The notes below the pieces were generated by a model. The model saw only the letters and a program-made list of their open reading frames with translations. It was not told the DNA's origin and searched no databases. The position numbers and the translations under genes were made by a program. Of a stretch of DNA of 64,000 bases, positions 1-10,800 are shown piece after piece. Source of the DNA: Babylonia areolata. Lineage: Eukaryota > Mollusca > Gastropoda > Neogastropoda > Buccinidae. The stretch lies in NCBI RefSeq assembly GCF_041734735.1, contig NC_134876.1, positions 26,793,752 through 26,857,751 on the forward strand. The letters run 5' to 3'. Each line of letters opens with the position of its first letter. Within the stretch, counting starts at the first letter, position 1.

Positions 1-87
1 TCTCCCATATGAGGACACATGCCGACAGATAAGCCTGCCTGCCTACTCATCCGTCGGTCCGACGGGAGACTCCATCATATATATATA

Positions 88-1413
88 CGAGGGTCATTCA
101 ATAAATAAGGTGAATTTTTCGGTATAAGGACTTCTAATACAGATAGAAGCTTACTTCTTTTTTTCTTCTTTTTTTTCAACGTAGTCTCCCAGCACTGTCA
201 CACACTTTTCCCATCTGTGCACAAGCTTCCGTATTCCCTCAGCGTAAAAATCTTTGGACTGATGTCTCAGCCAGTCGCTCACAACACTTTTGACTTCATC
301 GCCACTTTCAAACTTCGTGCCTCTCGTGAACGCTTTCAAGGGACCAAACAGGTGAAAGTCTGAAGGGGCAAGGTCTGGGCTGTAAGGGGGATGAGGGAGC
401 AGTTCCCAGCCCAGCTCGTTGATGGTCTGCACCGTTCGGGCTGCTGTGTGAGGCCTTGCGTTGTCATGATGCAAGATGACTCCTTCTGACTGATGACCCC
501 TGCGTTTGTTCTTTATGTCTTTCTTGACCTGCCTCAGCAGTTCACAGTAGTTGGCACTGTTCACAGTGCTTCCTTTCTCAAGGAATGAAATGGTGATTGG
601 GCCTTGCATATCCCAAAAAACGGTGAGCATCACCTTCCTCGTGGACCGCTGGGACTTGAACTTCTTCTTCACTGGAGAGCCTACGTGCTTCCACTCCATG
701 GACTGCCGTTTGGACTCAGGCTCATAGTGCCAAACCCATGTCTCGTCACATGTGACCACCTTCTTCAGAAACTCATCACCATCCTTCTCATAGCGGCAGA
801 GACACTGCTGGGACAACTCGACCCTCCTCTGTTTGTGCTCTGGAGTAAGCATCTTTGGCACCCACCGGCAGCTGACCTTCGAGTAGCCAAGGTCATCATG
901 GACAATTTTGTGTGCTGTCCCAACAGATAAGCTCAAAGTCCTTGCAATGTCATCCACTGTCACCCTTCTGTCAGACTGAATGAGGTCATTGACTGATTCG
1001 ATCACCTCAGGAGACCTCACTTCTGTAGGCCTTTCAGGCCTGTCTTCATCCTCAACACTGCTCCGTCCTTCTTTAAACAATTTAGCCCACTTGCAGACAT
1101 TTTTTCGGCTGAAACATGTGGCACCATACACAGTTGACATTCTCCTATGAATTTCAACTGGTTTGCACCCTTCAGCAACCAAAAACTTGATAACTGACCG
1201 CTGTTCAATCCTGGAGCATGCTTCTTCGTCGGCCATCTTTGTTAATCGCCAAAACTCTCAAAGTTTTTTTAAATCTGCAAAACAAATTAAATCCATGTGA
1301 AAAAGAAGTAAAACAAAACAAAAAACAAAAAGAAAAGAAAAAAAAAGTAAGCTTCTATCTGTATTAGAAGTCCTTATACCGAAAAATTCACCTTATTTAT
1401 TGAATGATCCTCG
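88..1413 (-). mobile_element. Intact mariner transposon
   Basis: Complete Tc1/mariner-type element. Terminal inverted repeats of about 67 bp lie at 88-154 and 1347-1413 and differ at a single position near the outer end (GAGGGTC against GAGGATC). A TA dinucleotide flanks each side (86-87 and 1414-1415), the expected target duplication. It holds one uninterrupted transposase frame on the minus strand. The near-identical ends and open frame indicate a recent insertion. It lies upstream of the first recognised B3GNTL1 exon. Confidence 0.93.
151..1236 (-). CDS. Mariner transposase, 361 aa, DD34D
   Basis: Cut-and-paste transposase that would bind the element's own inverted repeats and move it into TA sites. 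The N-terminal part (about residues 10-112) has two helix-turn-helix regions. The linker WVPKML is at 125-130. The catalytic triad is visible: D164 in TCDETW, D258 in HHDNARPH and D293 in YSPDLAPSD, with exactly 34 residues between the last two, as in mariner/SETMAR. Length is typical of mariner transposases (about 345-360 aa). The C-terminus is a lysine/glutamate run. The stop codon (153-151) lies inside the left inverted repeat, so this repeat is also coding. No interruption is seen and the protein may be functional. Confidence 0.93.
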   Translation of the reverse strand: MADEEACSRIEQRSVIKFLVAEGCKPVEIHRRMSTVYGATCFSRKNVCKWAKLFKEGRSSVEDEDRPERPTEVRSPEVIESVNDLIQSDRRVTVDDIARTLSLSVGTAHKIVHDDLGYSKVSCRWVPKMLTPEHKQRRVELSQQCLCRYEKDGDEFLKKVVTCDETWVWHYEPESKRQSMEWKHVGSPVKKKFKSQRSTRKVMLTVFWDMQGPITISFLEKGSTVNSANYCELLRQVKKDIKNKRRGHQSEGVILHHDNARPHTAARTVQTINELGWELLPHPPYSPDLAPSDFHLFGPLKAFTRGTKFESGDEVKSVVSDWLRHQSKDFYAEGIRKLVHRWEKCVTVLGDYVEKKEEKKK

Positions 1414-1508
1414 TATATGCGCTGAGATAGTTGCTGATGTGACGAATCTTTCGGTGTGTGTAGATGCATGGTGTGTGTTAATGTATAGGCTATAATTATG
1501 TATTGTTA

Positions 1509-1510
<2 letters not shown>

Positions 1511-1559
<49 letters not shown>

Positions 1560-1953
1560 CGCACGCATTCATCATGTCTGGCAGTGCTAAACGCTGTGAT
1601 GCGCCATCGACTCAGTGTGAAACAAATGTGTTTTTGAAATCGGTTATTATCAGTGAAGACGCCGGTTCAGTGTTGGGCAGGTGTGGTTACCTTACTTAAC
1701 GAGCGGCGTGCACAAGGGACGGAAATCTGTTATGCAGTTTGTTCACACACACACACACACACACTGACACACACACGCCGTGGCACGGCACACTCCCGGA
1801 TGGACGGATGCGCGCTACGCGAGCGCGCACGCGCGCGCGCGCACGACGACTGAGGGCCGCAATGTGCTGTGTGGTTATAAATGTAATGTGCTAGATGTTT
1901 ATTCAAAGCCTCTTTCAAACTTATATGTCAGGTATGTTTCTATGTAAACGGAG

Positions 1954-2006
<53 letters not shown>
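1511..2006. repeat. Cluster of simple repeats (GT)n, (AC)n, CG-rich, (GA)n
   Basis: Uninterrupted (GT)n at about 1511-1557, (AC)n at about 1743-1773, an alternating CG/CA stretch at about 1816-1850 that could adopt Z-DNA, and (GA)n at about 1951-2006. The whole lies 0.4-0.9 kb upstream of the proposed B3GNTL1 start. No promoter element can be named with confidence. Confidence 0.85.
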
Positions 2007-2010
<4 letters not shown>

Positions 2011-2418
2011 AAAAGAAAAGGAAAGAAAGAAAAGACCCCTCAATGCTCATCGACATCTGACAATGACAATGATAATGACAATAACAATGAGTTTATTCCC
2101 ATTAACTCTTTTGAGTCACAGAGAAACAAGGAAACATGACAATAACAGGATGGCGACCACAGAGGAAGAGCGAAGATACTGATTTTAAAGAAAAGAAATA
2201 AAAGGGGAGATAATACAAATGGGGAAAAATAAGATGAATTAAAAGGCCAAATGTAATCATCAGTCTGTTAAATGCAATAAGAATAGCGAAAGCAATGTTC
2301 CATAGACAAATGCACGGATTACAACTAAAATTTACAATAATTGTGAGTAAAGCGACACATGGGAGATCACTGCTTCAAAACCTAATTAGTTTGGCAGCAG
2401 ATTAGTCTCCCTTCCAAA

Positions 2419-2430
2419 ATGGTTGACGTT
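2419..2430 (+). CDS. B3GNTL1: B3GNTL1 exon 1 (coding part): 12-nt start exon, MVDV
   Basis: An ATG in good context (A at -3, G at +4) is followed by three codons and a consensus donor gtgagt at 2431. Phase 0 matches exon 2, giving MVDV joined to SVITPVHN, the normal N-terminal first beta-strand of GT2 enzymes and close to the human start. The exon is tiny, so this rests on context, phase and protein continuity only; 5' UTR and transcription start are not determined. The open frame running on to 2772 is intron and SINE sequence. Confidence 0.65.
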
Positions 2431-5400
2431 GTGAGTGACCACATTTCCTTTTCTTCATTCTGTTACACGACCAACATCGACTTGCCGATGACTCTGTCGT
2501 GGTTCATGCATGCTGGGTATTTTCGTGACTACATAACCCACCGAACACTGACATGTGTTACTGGATCTTTAACGTGCGCATTTGATCTTCTGCGTGTGTA
2601 TACACACGGAGGTTCAGGCACCAGCAGACCTGTATGCACATATGTTGGCCTAGGAGATAGGAAAAATCTCCACCCTTTACCCACCAGGCGCCGTTTCACA
2701 TTTCACTTTCACTGCGTTGGCGGCCACAATCATCAATTTGATTTTTACGCCGTTTTTGTTGGGTTGCGATGAAAGAAAAACAAGCTACAGAAAGCGACAG
2801 ACCTATTAGTGAGGATGAAAACCTAGTCCTACTCTAAATGGGTTCTCCGGCAGGCTACTATCACTTCACTTTTCGCCCTTCCGAGCTAGCCGGTCCCTTG
2901 TTGATCTAAGACAGCAGGGCCCCAAAAATAAATTAAAAAACCCAAAAATATTAGGGTAAGAGAGGGGGTGGGGAGGAGGAGGAGGGGGGTGGGGGTGGGG
3001 AAGGAGACCTGTTATCTAATTAACTACTGATTGGGGGGCACCCTAGACTTAAAGGTGTCCAAGGTGTCTGCTGCTATAGCTGTTTCAGGCAGGTTGTTCC
3101 AGTCATGTATCCTTCTGGGGAAGAAGGAATATTGCCTGTATTGGGTTTTACACCGGATCTGGTCGTGATTCGAACCCGGGACCCTCTGATTGAAATTCCA
3201 ACGCTTAAACCATTCGGCTATTGCGCCCATCAACTTGGCATGAATTTTAAATCATTTCTTTAATTCACTGTGTGGTTCTTATACGTGTGTAATACTAATA
3301 AACATAATGATTTATTATGTATATTGTGCATTGCCGATTCGCTAAATGTGATTTTATCTGTAAAAACCCATAGACTGCTAATTATCTGATGCCACTCATG
3401 CCTCCGCTCAGAAAGCTGCTCACAACCAACAAACATGCTGCTCTTGTTTTCTTTTGTCTACTTTGATTTATTTAATTATTTGTTTGTCAATAACCACACA
3501 ATTATCATCTCCTCCACTCCTTTGTGTGACTAACAGAGTGAACGACCATGCCTTATTATTAACACCACTCATTCTGCCATGAGGTGATAAACTATGAATA
3601 TTGCCAAAGATAAGATCACAATGGTAGCGAAGTGTGCAGTAAGATGTGTGGAAAACGACAGACTGGGTAAAGAGGTGGTGAAGTTCACTGTGGTAACATG
3701 TCAGTACTCAGTTTTGTAACTCTTGAATTCATAACTGAACGTAGTTTATGACATGGAAGATGAAATAATAATAATAATAATTATATTAATATAGCGCTGA
3801 ATCTTGTGCGGAGACAAATCAAAAGCACTTTCGAACCATTCATTCATATGCATGCATAACTCTAAAACTGGAAAAACTGAAGACAAGGAAGAGGCAGGGA
3901 AGGGAGGCTAGTTTGGGAAAAGGTGGGTTTTAAGACCAGACTTGAAAGAGCTGAGTGCGGAGACCTGACAAAGAGAAAGAGGAAGTTCATTCCAGTTGCA
4001 AGGTCCAGAGACAGAAAGAACGGCAGCCAACTGTTGAGTGTTTGAATCTGGGTATGCGTAAACAGAGTGGATCTGAAGCCGATCGTAGAGAGCGAGATGG
4101 AGTGTAGAGGTAAAGGCAGCCACAGAGATAGGAAGGGGCAGATTTGTGAATACATTTATAACATAGAGTGCTGATCTTGTACTTTATTCTGTGTGAGACA
4201 GGGATCCGGGAGCCAGTGGAGATGTTGCAAAAGAGGAGTGATTTGCTCAGATCTTTTCTTTCTGAGAACAAGTCGGGCAGCAGAGTTTTGTATGTGCTGA
4301 AGGGACTGAATGGATGAAGCAGGCAAACCAGACAATAGAGTGTTACAGTAGTCAAGGCAAGAGAGAATAAGAGAAACGACAAGTCTAGATGTTGCATCAG
4401 TGGACAGATATTTCCGGAGGGAACCGATACACTGCAATTGACAGTAGCATGATTGACATGTCTGACTGATAAATTTTTGCATGGACAGTGTGTTGTCAAG
4501 GACAACGCTGAGGTTCCTGACTGAACTGGAAAGAGGGATGGATGTACTGCCAAGTTTGATTGCGTCAGTTATGATGGAAGATAGTTTTTGTTTAATTCCT
4601 ATGATCATTACTTTCGTTTTGTCACTGTTCTGGAGTTGAATGTCATCAGCATTATGGCGGTTGATAATTTCAGCGAGAGGAGCAGTGTACAGTGTGAAGA
4701 GCACTGGGCCTAAAATAGATCCCTGTGGGACTCCATGTTTGATTTTAACGGGTTCAGAATGGAAATTATTAACAATGACAGACTGGAATTGATCAGTGAG
4801 ATAAGATTTGAACCAGTCCAGAACAGTGCCGTTGATACCAAACGTAAAATGAAGACGGGAAAGAAGGATTGGATGGTCTATCATGTCAAAGACAGCTGAC
4901 ATGTCGAGAAGAGTGAGCAGGGAAATTTTTCCGGAGTTGGACACTAGCAGTAGATTATTCAGGATGTGGAGTAGAGTGGTTTTGGTGCTGTGGTCAGCTT
5001 GATAGGCAGGCTGAAATGGGTGGATGAGATTGTTGAAACAAAGGTGTTTGTTGAGCTGCTTCAGGACAGCTTTTTCAAGAGTTCGGACATGAATGAAAGA
5101 TTAGAAACTGGTCGATAGTTTTTCAAAATGTTTGTGTCAAGGTTGGGTTTCTTCAGAAGAGGCCGGACAATTGTAGTTTTGAAAGTGGATGGAAACATTC
5201 CAATGAGAAGGGATGAGTTGACAATATTGGTGATTGTGGGGAGAAGCTGTGAGACACACTGGAAAAGACCGAGGCTGGTATAGGATCGAGCTCACAGGAT
5301 TTTATTGTCATTTCTTTCAGGATTTCATGGACTTCTATTTCAGCCAATGGATTAAAGGAATGGAGAGGAGTGCCGTTGAACTGAGGATCAGGATGAGCAG

Positions 5401-5837
5401 GTTGGAAAGGCATTTGGTCTAAGATGGTACAAATATTTTGGACTTTGTCGAAAAAGAAAGAGGAGAAGACATTGGGGATTTCAGATAAAGTGTGGGCAGA
5501 AGGAAGAGGAGTCTTTTTTGCAGTACCGAGAAGATTTGACATGATAGAGTGAAGAGATTTGGTGGATGTGGCATTGATAACTTGAGAAGAAAAGAAGTTT
5601 GTCTTTGCTGATGAGATCATATGTTTGACTTTATTTACACCTTGATGTATATTACATTTCCACAGCAGGTGTGCCTGATGTTTTTAAAGCAGCAGTCCTG
5701 TTCAGCATGTTGGGTTTGTGTGAAAATCAGGCATTTGTCTCCATGTTTTCTTTTTCCTTTTTTTTCAACAGCACTGATTCATTCCAGAATTAAGTGGACA
5801 ATTCCTGGAGATTATTATTAATATTATTGTTATTATC

Positions 5838-5886
<49 letters not shown>

Positions 5887-7790
5887 CTTGCATTAAACTA
5901 TTGGATTAGGGAGATTTGAACCATGACTCAATTTCTACCAGACTGTTTCAAAACAAAGAGACAATTAAAAAGCTTTAAAGCTTGCTTTGTCCTTATTCCT
6001 ACTATTATTAGTGAGTATTACTAAGTACTACAAAGTACAAATGTGGTGTAGCATGTATATGGATCAGTCCAAATGCTTTGATAGCTCCTTAAAAATGAAT
6101 TTGAAACTATGCCTGTTGTGAGGGCAGGACTGGGGAAGGGGGCCTAGAGAGAGGAGCTTTCATGATCCATGTCTCATGAATTTCATTACAGGAAAGGACC
6201 TTCCTTGAGATACAGTAGCCACAGACAGCTGTTGCTGGAGTGGAGTATAGAGCACATAGCCATGGGCACAGACAGCTGTTGCTGAGTAGAGTGTAGAGCA
6301 CATAGCCATGGGCACAGACAGCTGTTGCTGAGTGGAGTGTAGAGCACATAGCCATGGGCACAGACAGCTGTTGCTGAGTGGAGTGTAGAGCACATAGCCA
6401 TGGGCACAGACAGCTGTTGCTGAGTGGAGTGTAGAGCACATAGCCATGGGCACAGACAGCTGTTGCTGAGTGGAGTGTAGAGCACATAGCCATGGGCACA
6501 GACAGCTGTTGCTGAGTAGAGTGTAGAGCACATAGCCATGGGCACAGACAGCTGTTGCTGAGTAGAGTGTAGAGCACTTAGCCATGGGCACAGACAGCTG
6601 TTGCTGAGTGGAGTATAGAGCACATAGCCATGGGCACAGACAGCTGTTGCTGAGTAGAGTATAGAGCACATAGCCATGGGCACAGACAGCTGTTGCTGAG
6701 GAGAGTGTAGAACACATAGCCATGGGCACAGACAGCTGTTGCTGAGTGGAGTATAGAGCACATAGCCATGGGCACAGACAGCTGTTGCTGGAGTGGAATA
6801 TAGAGCACATAGCCATGGGCACAGACAGCTGTTGCTGAGTGGAGTGTAGAGCACATAGCCATGGGCACAGACAGCTGTTGCTGAGTAGAGTGTAGAGCAC
6901 TTAGCCATGGGCACAGACAGCTGTTGCTCAGTAGAGTGTAGAGCACATAGCCATGGGCACAGACAGCTATTGCTGAGTGGAGTATAGAGCACATAGCCAT
7001 GGGCACAGACAGCTGTTGCTGAGGAGAGTGTAGAACACATAGCCGTGGGCACAGACAGCTGTTGCTGAGTGGAGTGTAGAGCACATAGCCATGGGCACAG
7101 ACAGCTGTTGCTGAGTGGAGTATAGAGCACATAACCATGGGCACAGACAGTTGTTGCTGGAGTGGAGTATAGAGCACATAGCCATGGGCACAGACAGCTG
7201 TTGCTGAGTGGAGTATAGAGCACATAGCCATGGGCACAGACAGCTGTTGCTGAGTAGAGTGTAGAGCACATAGCCATGGGCACAGACAGATGTTGCTGAG
7301 TGGAGTGTAGAGCACATAGCCATGGGCACAGACAGCTGTTGCTGAGTAGAGTGTAGAGCACATAGTCATGGGCACAGACAGCTGTTGCTGGAGTGGAGTA
7401 TAGAGCACATAGCCATGGGCACAGACAGCTGTTGCTGAGTGGAGTGTAGAGCACATAGCCATGGGCACAGACAGCTGTTGCTGAGTGGAGTGTAGAGCAC
7501 ATAGCCATGGGCACAGACAGCTGTTGCTGAGTGGAGTGTAGAGCACATAGCCATGGGCGCAGACAGCTGTTGCTGAGTGGAGTATTGAGCACATAGGTAG
7601 GAAAGGAGGCCCAGGTTGAATGTACACATGGGCCAGTATTCTAGGATTCTTACTCCCTCATTCACTGGACCTGGAATCTTGATCTGTATGAAATAGTGCA
7701 GCATGCACTTTGTGCATGTAAATGACTCAACATCAAAAAGAGAGATTTCCCTTTTGTGTAAAAAAGAAATGCTCTTCTACAGATAAATTG

Positions 7791-7836
<46 letters not shown>

Positions 7837-10800
7837 TATAGAGATAGATATATATATAGAGAGAGATAGATAGATGGATGTAAATATACAGGTGGTGGGG
7901 TTGCACTGTGGCTATTTTCTCTCTCCTGGGAGAGCAGCCCAGTTGTCATACAGAGAAATAGTAGTAACAGAAAAAGAAAGAAAAAACAACAATACCTTCA
8001 GACAAACACACACAAAAATGGGTGGGAGGAGAGGGTTGTGGGGGAATGACTTCTACTGTGATGTTTGATCATCACACCGTTCATTTACATCAGTTGCCAT
8101 GTGTGTTAGATCATCACACCATTTACATCAGTTGCCATGTGTGTTAGATCATCACATCATTTACATCAGTTGCCATGTTTGTTTGATCATCACACTGTTC
8201 ATTTACATCAGTTGCCATGTGTGTTAGATCACCACACCGTTCATTTACATCAGTTGCCATGTGTGTTAGATCATCACACCGTTCATTTACATCAGTTGCC
8301 ATGTTTGTTTGATCATTACACCGTTCATTTACATCAGTTGTCATGTTTGTTTGATCATCACACTGTTCATTTACATCAGCTACCATGTTTGTTTGATCAT
8401 CACACTGTTCATTTACATCAGTTGCCATGTTTGTTTGATCATCACACTGTTCATTTACATCAGTTTCCATGTTTGTTTGATCATTACACCGTTCATTTAC
8501 ATCAGTTGCCATGTGTGTTTTATCATCACATCATTTACATCAGTTGCCATGTTTGTTTGATCATCACACCATTTACATCAGTTGCCATGTGTGTTAGATC
8601 ATCACATCATTTACATCAGTTGCCATGTTTGTTTGATCATCACACTGTTCATTTACATCAGTTGCCATGTGTGTTAGATCATCACACCGTTCATTTACAT
8701 CAGTTGCCATGTTTGTTTGATCATTACACCGTTCATTTACATCAGTTGTCATGTTTGTTTGATCATCACACTGTTCATTTACATCAGTGGCCATGTGTGT
8801 TTTATCATCACACCGTTCATTTACATCAGTTGCCGTGTGTGTTAGATCATCACGCCATACTTTTACATCAGTTGCCATGTTTGATCATCACACCGTTCAT
8901 TTACATCAGTTGCCATGTGTGTTAGATCATCACACCGTTCATTTACATCAGCTGCCATGTTTGTTTGATCATCACACCGTTCATTTACATCAGTTGTCAT
9001 GTTTGTTTGATCATCACACCATTTACATCAGTTTCCATGTTTGTTTGATCATCAGACCATTTACATCAGTTGCCATGTGTGTTAGATCATCACACCAGTT
9101 ACATCAGTTGCTGTGTCTGTTTGCAGTCTGTCATCACACCAGTTCATAATGGGGAACGTTTTTTGGAGGAGTGTCTGCTCTCTATTGTCAGTCAGACGTT
9201 CAGCGGTCATTTGGAGCTGAGTATCTACAATGATGGCAGTAAGGTATGTAGTGCACACACTGACTGTACCATATGAGGTATGTAGTGCACACACTGACTG
9301 TACCATATGAGGTATGTAGTGCACACGCTGACTGTACCATATGAGGTATGTAGTGCACACACTGACTCCATAAGGTATGTAGTGCACACGCTGACTGTAC
9401 CATATGAGGTATGTAGTGCACACACTGACTGTACCATATGAGGTATGTAGTGCACACGCTGACTGTACCATATGAGGTATGTAGTGCACACACTGACTCC
9501 ATAAGGTATGTATTGCACACACTGACTGTATCATATGAGGTATGTAGTGCACACGCTGACTACCATATGAGGTATGTAGTGTACACGCTGACTGTACCAT
9601 ATGAGGTATGTAGTGCACACGCTGACTGTACCATATAAGGTATGTAGTGCACACGCTGACTGTACCATATGAGGTATGTAGTGCACACGCTGACTGTACC
9701 ATATGAGGTATGTAGTGTACACACTGACTGTACCATATGAGGTATGTAGTGCACACGCTGACTGTACCATATGAGGTATGTAGTGTACACACTGACTGTA
9801 CCATATGAGGTATGTAGTGCACACACTGACTCTATGAGGTATGTACTGCACACACTGACTCCATCATGTGAGGTATGTAGTACACAGACTGACTCTATGA
9901 GGTATGTAGTGCACACATTGACTCTATGAGGTATGTAGTGCACACACTGACTCCATGAGGTATGTAGTGCACACATTGACTCCATCATGTGAGGTATGTA
10001 GTGCACATACTGATTATGAGGTATGTAGTGCACACATTGATTCCATCATGTGAGGTATGTAGTGCACACACTGACTCTATGATGTATTGCACACACTGAC
10101 TGAGGTATGTAGTGCACGCACTGACTTCATCATGTGAGGTATGTATTGCACACTGACTCCATCCGACTCCATCATGTGAGATATGTATTGCACAAAGAGC
10201 AAACAATAGTACATGTGTTTGCTGGCACTAGTTACTTGGTGTGACGATCGTGTTTTTAAGAGCAGACGATAACACAGGTGTTGACTAGTGTGACGGCTGT
10301 GTTTTAAAGAGCAGATACTATCACAGGTGTTGACTGGTGTGACGGCTATGTTTTAAAGAGCAGACACTATCACAGGTGTTGACAGGCAGTAGTTACCTGG
10401 TGTGACGGCTGTGTGCAGGACAAAACTGTGGAGATTGTGGACAAATGGAGAAGTCGTCTGGAAGAGAAAGGTGTGACTATGGTGGTTGGGGGACATGATG
10501 ACTCCACTCCCAGAGGAGGTGAGTTTATCCTGAAATTAACCCTTTAGTTTATCCTGATATTTAACCCCTTCACTGCTGCTGATGAGCATATTTGACGGTG
10601 AAGGGCTGTCACTGAAATCAGACAGAGCTAACAGATGATGTCAGTAAAGGGCTGACACCTCACTGCGATCAGACACAGCTTACAGGTCAGGATGTCAGTG
10701 AAGGGCTGTCACCTCACTGCGATCAGACACAGCTTACAGGTCAGGATATCATTGAAGGGCTGTCACCTCACTGAGATCAGACACAGCTTACAGGTCAGGA

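Noticed and set aside
2431-2772. 117-codon frame from the ATG at 2419 as a separate gene
   Set aside because: Runs through a consensus donor into a SINE; only the first four codons fit the B3GNTL1 protein.
3155-3235. Functional tRNA gene on the minus strand
   Set aside because: A and B boxes are present, but the acceptor stem does not pair convincingly and the sequence continues directly into a LINE-derived tail; it is a SINE head.
6107-7704. Several minus-strand frames up to 468 codons
   Set aside because: Pure read-through of the 46-bp minisatellite; all three frames are open and encode the same 46-residue period.
8137-9149. Histidine-rich repeat frame ([14 protein letters not shown] type) and its antisense partner
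   Set aside because: The 42-bp unit is divisible by three and keeps both strands open. It is intron array sequence next to B3GNTL1 exon 2.
8050-10195. CRISPR-like array of regular repeats
   Set aside because: Units are contiguous with no unique spacers, in an animal gene with introns; it is a minisatellite.
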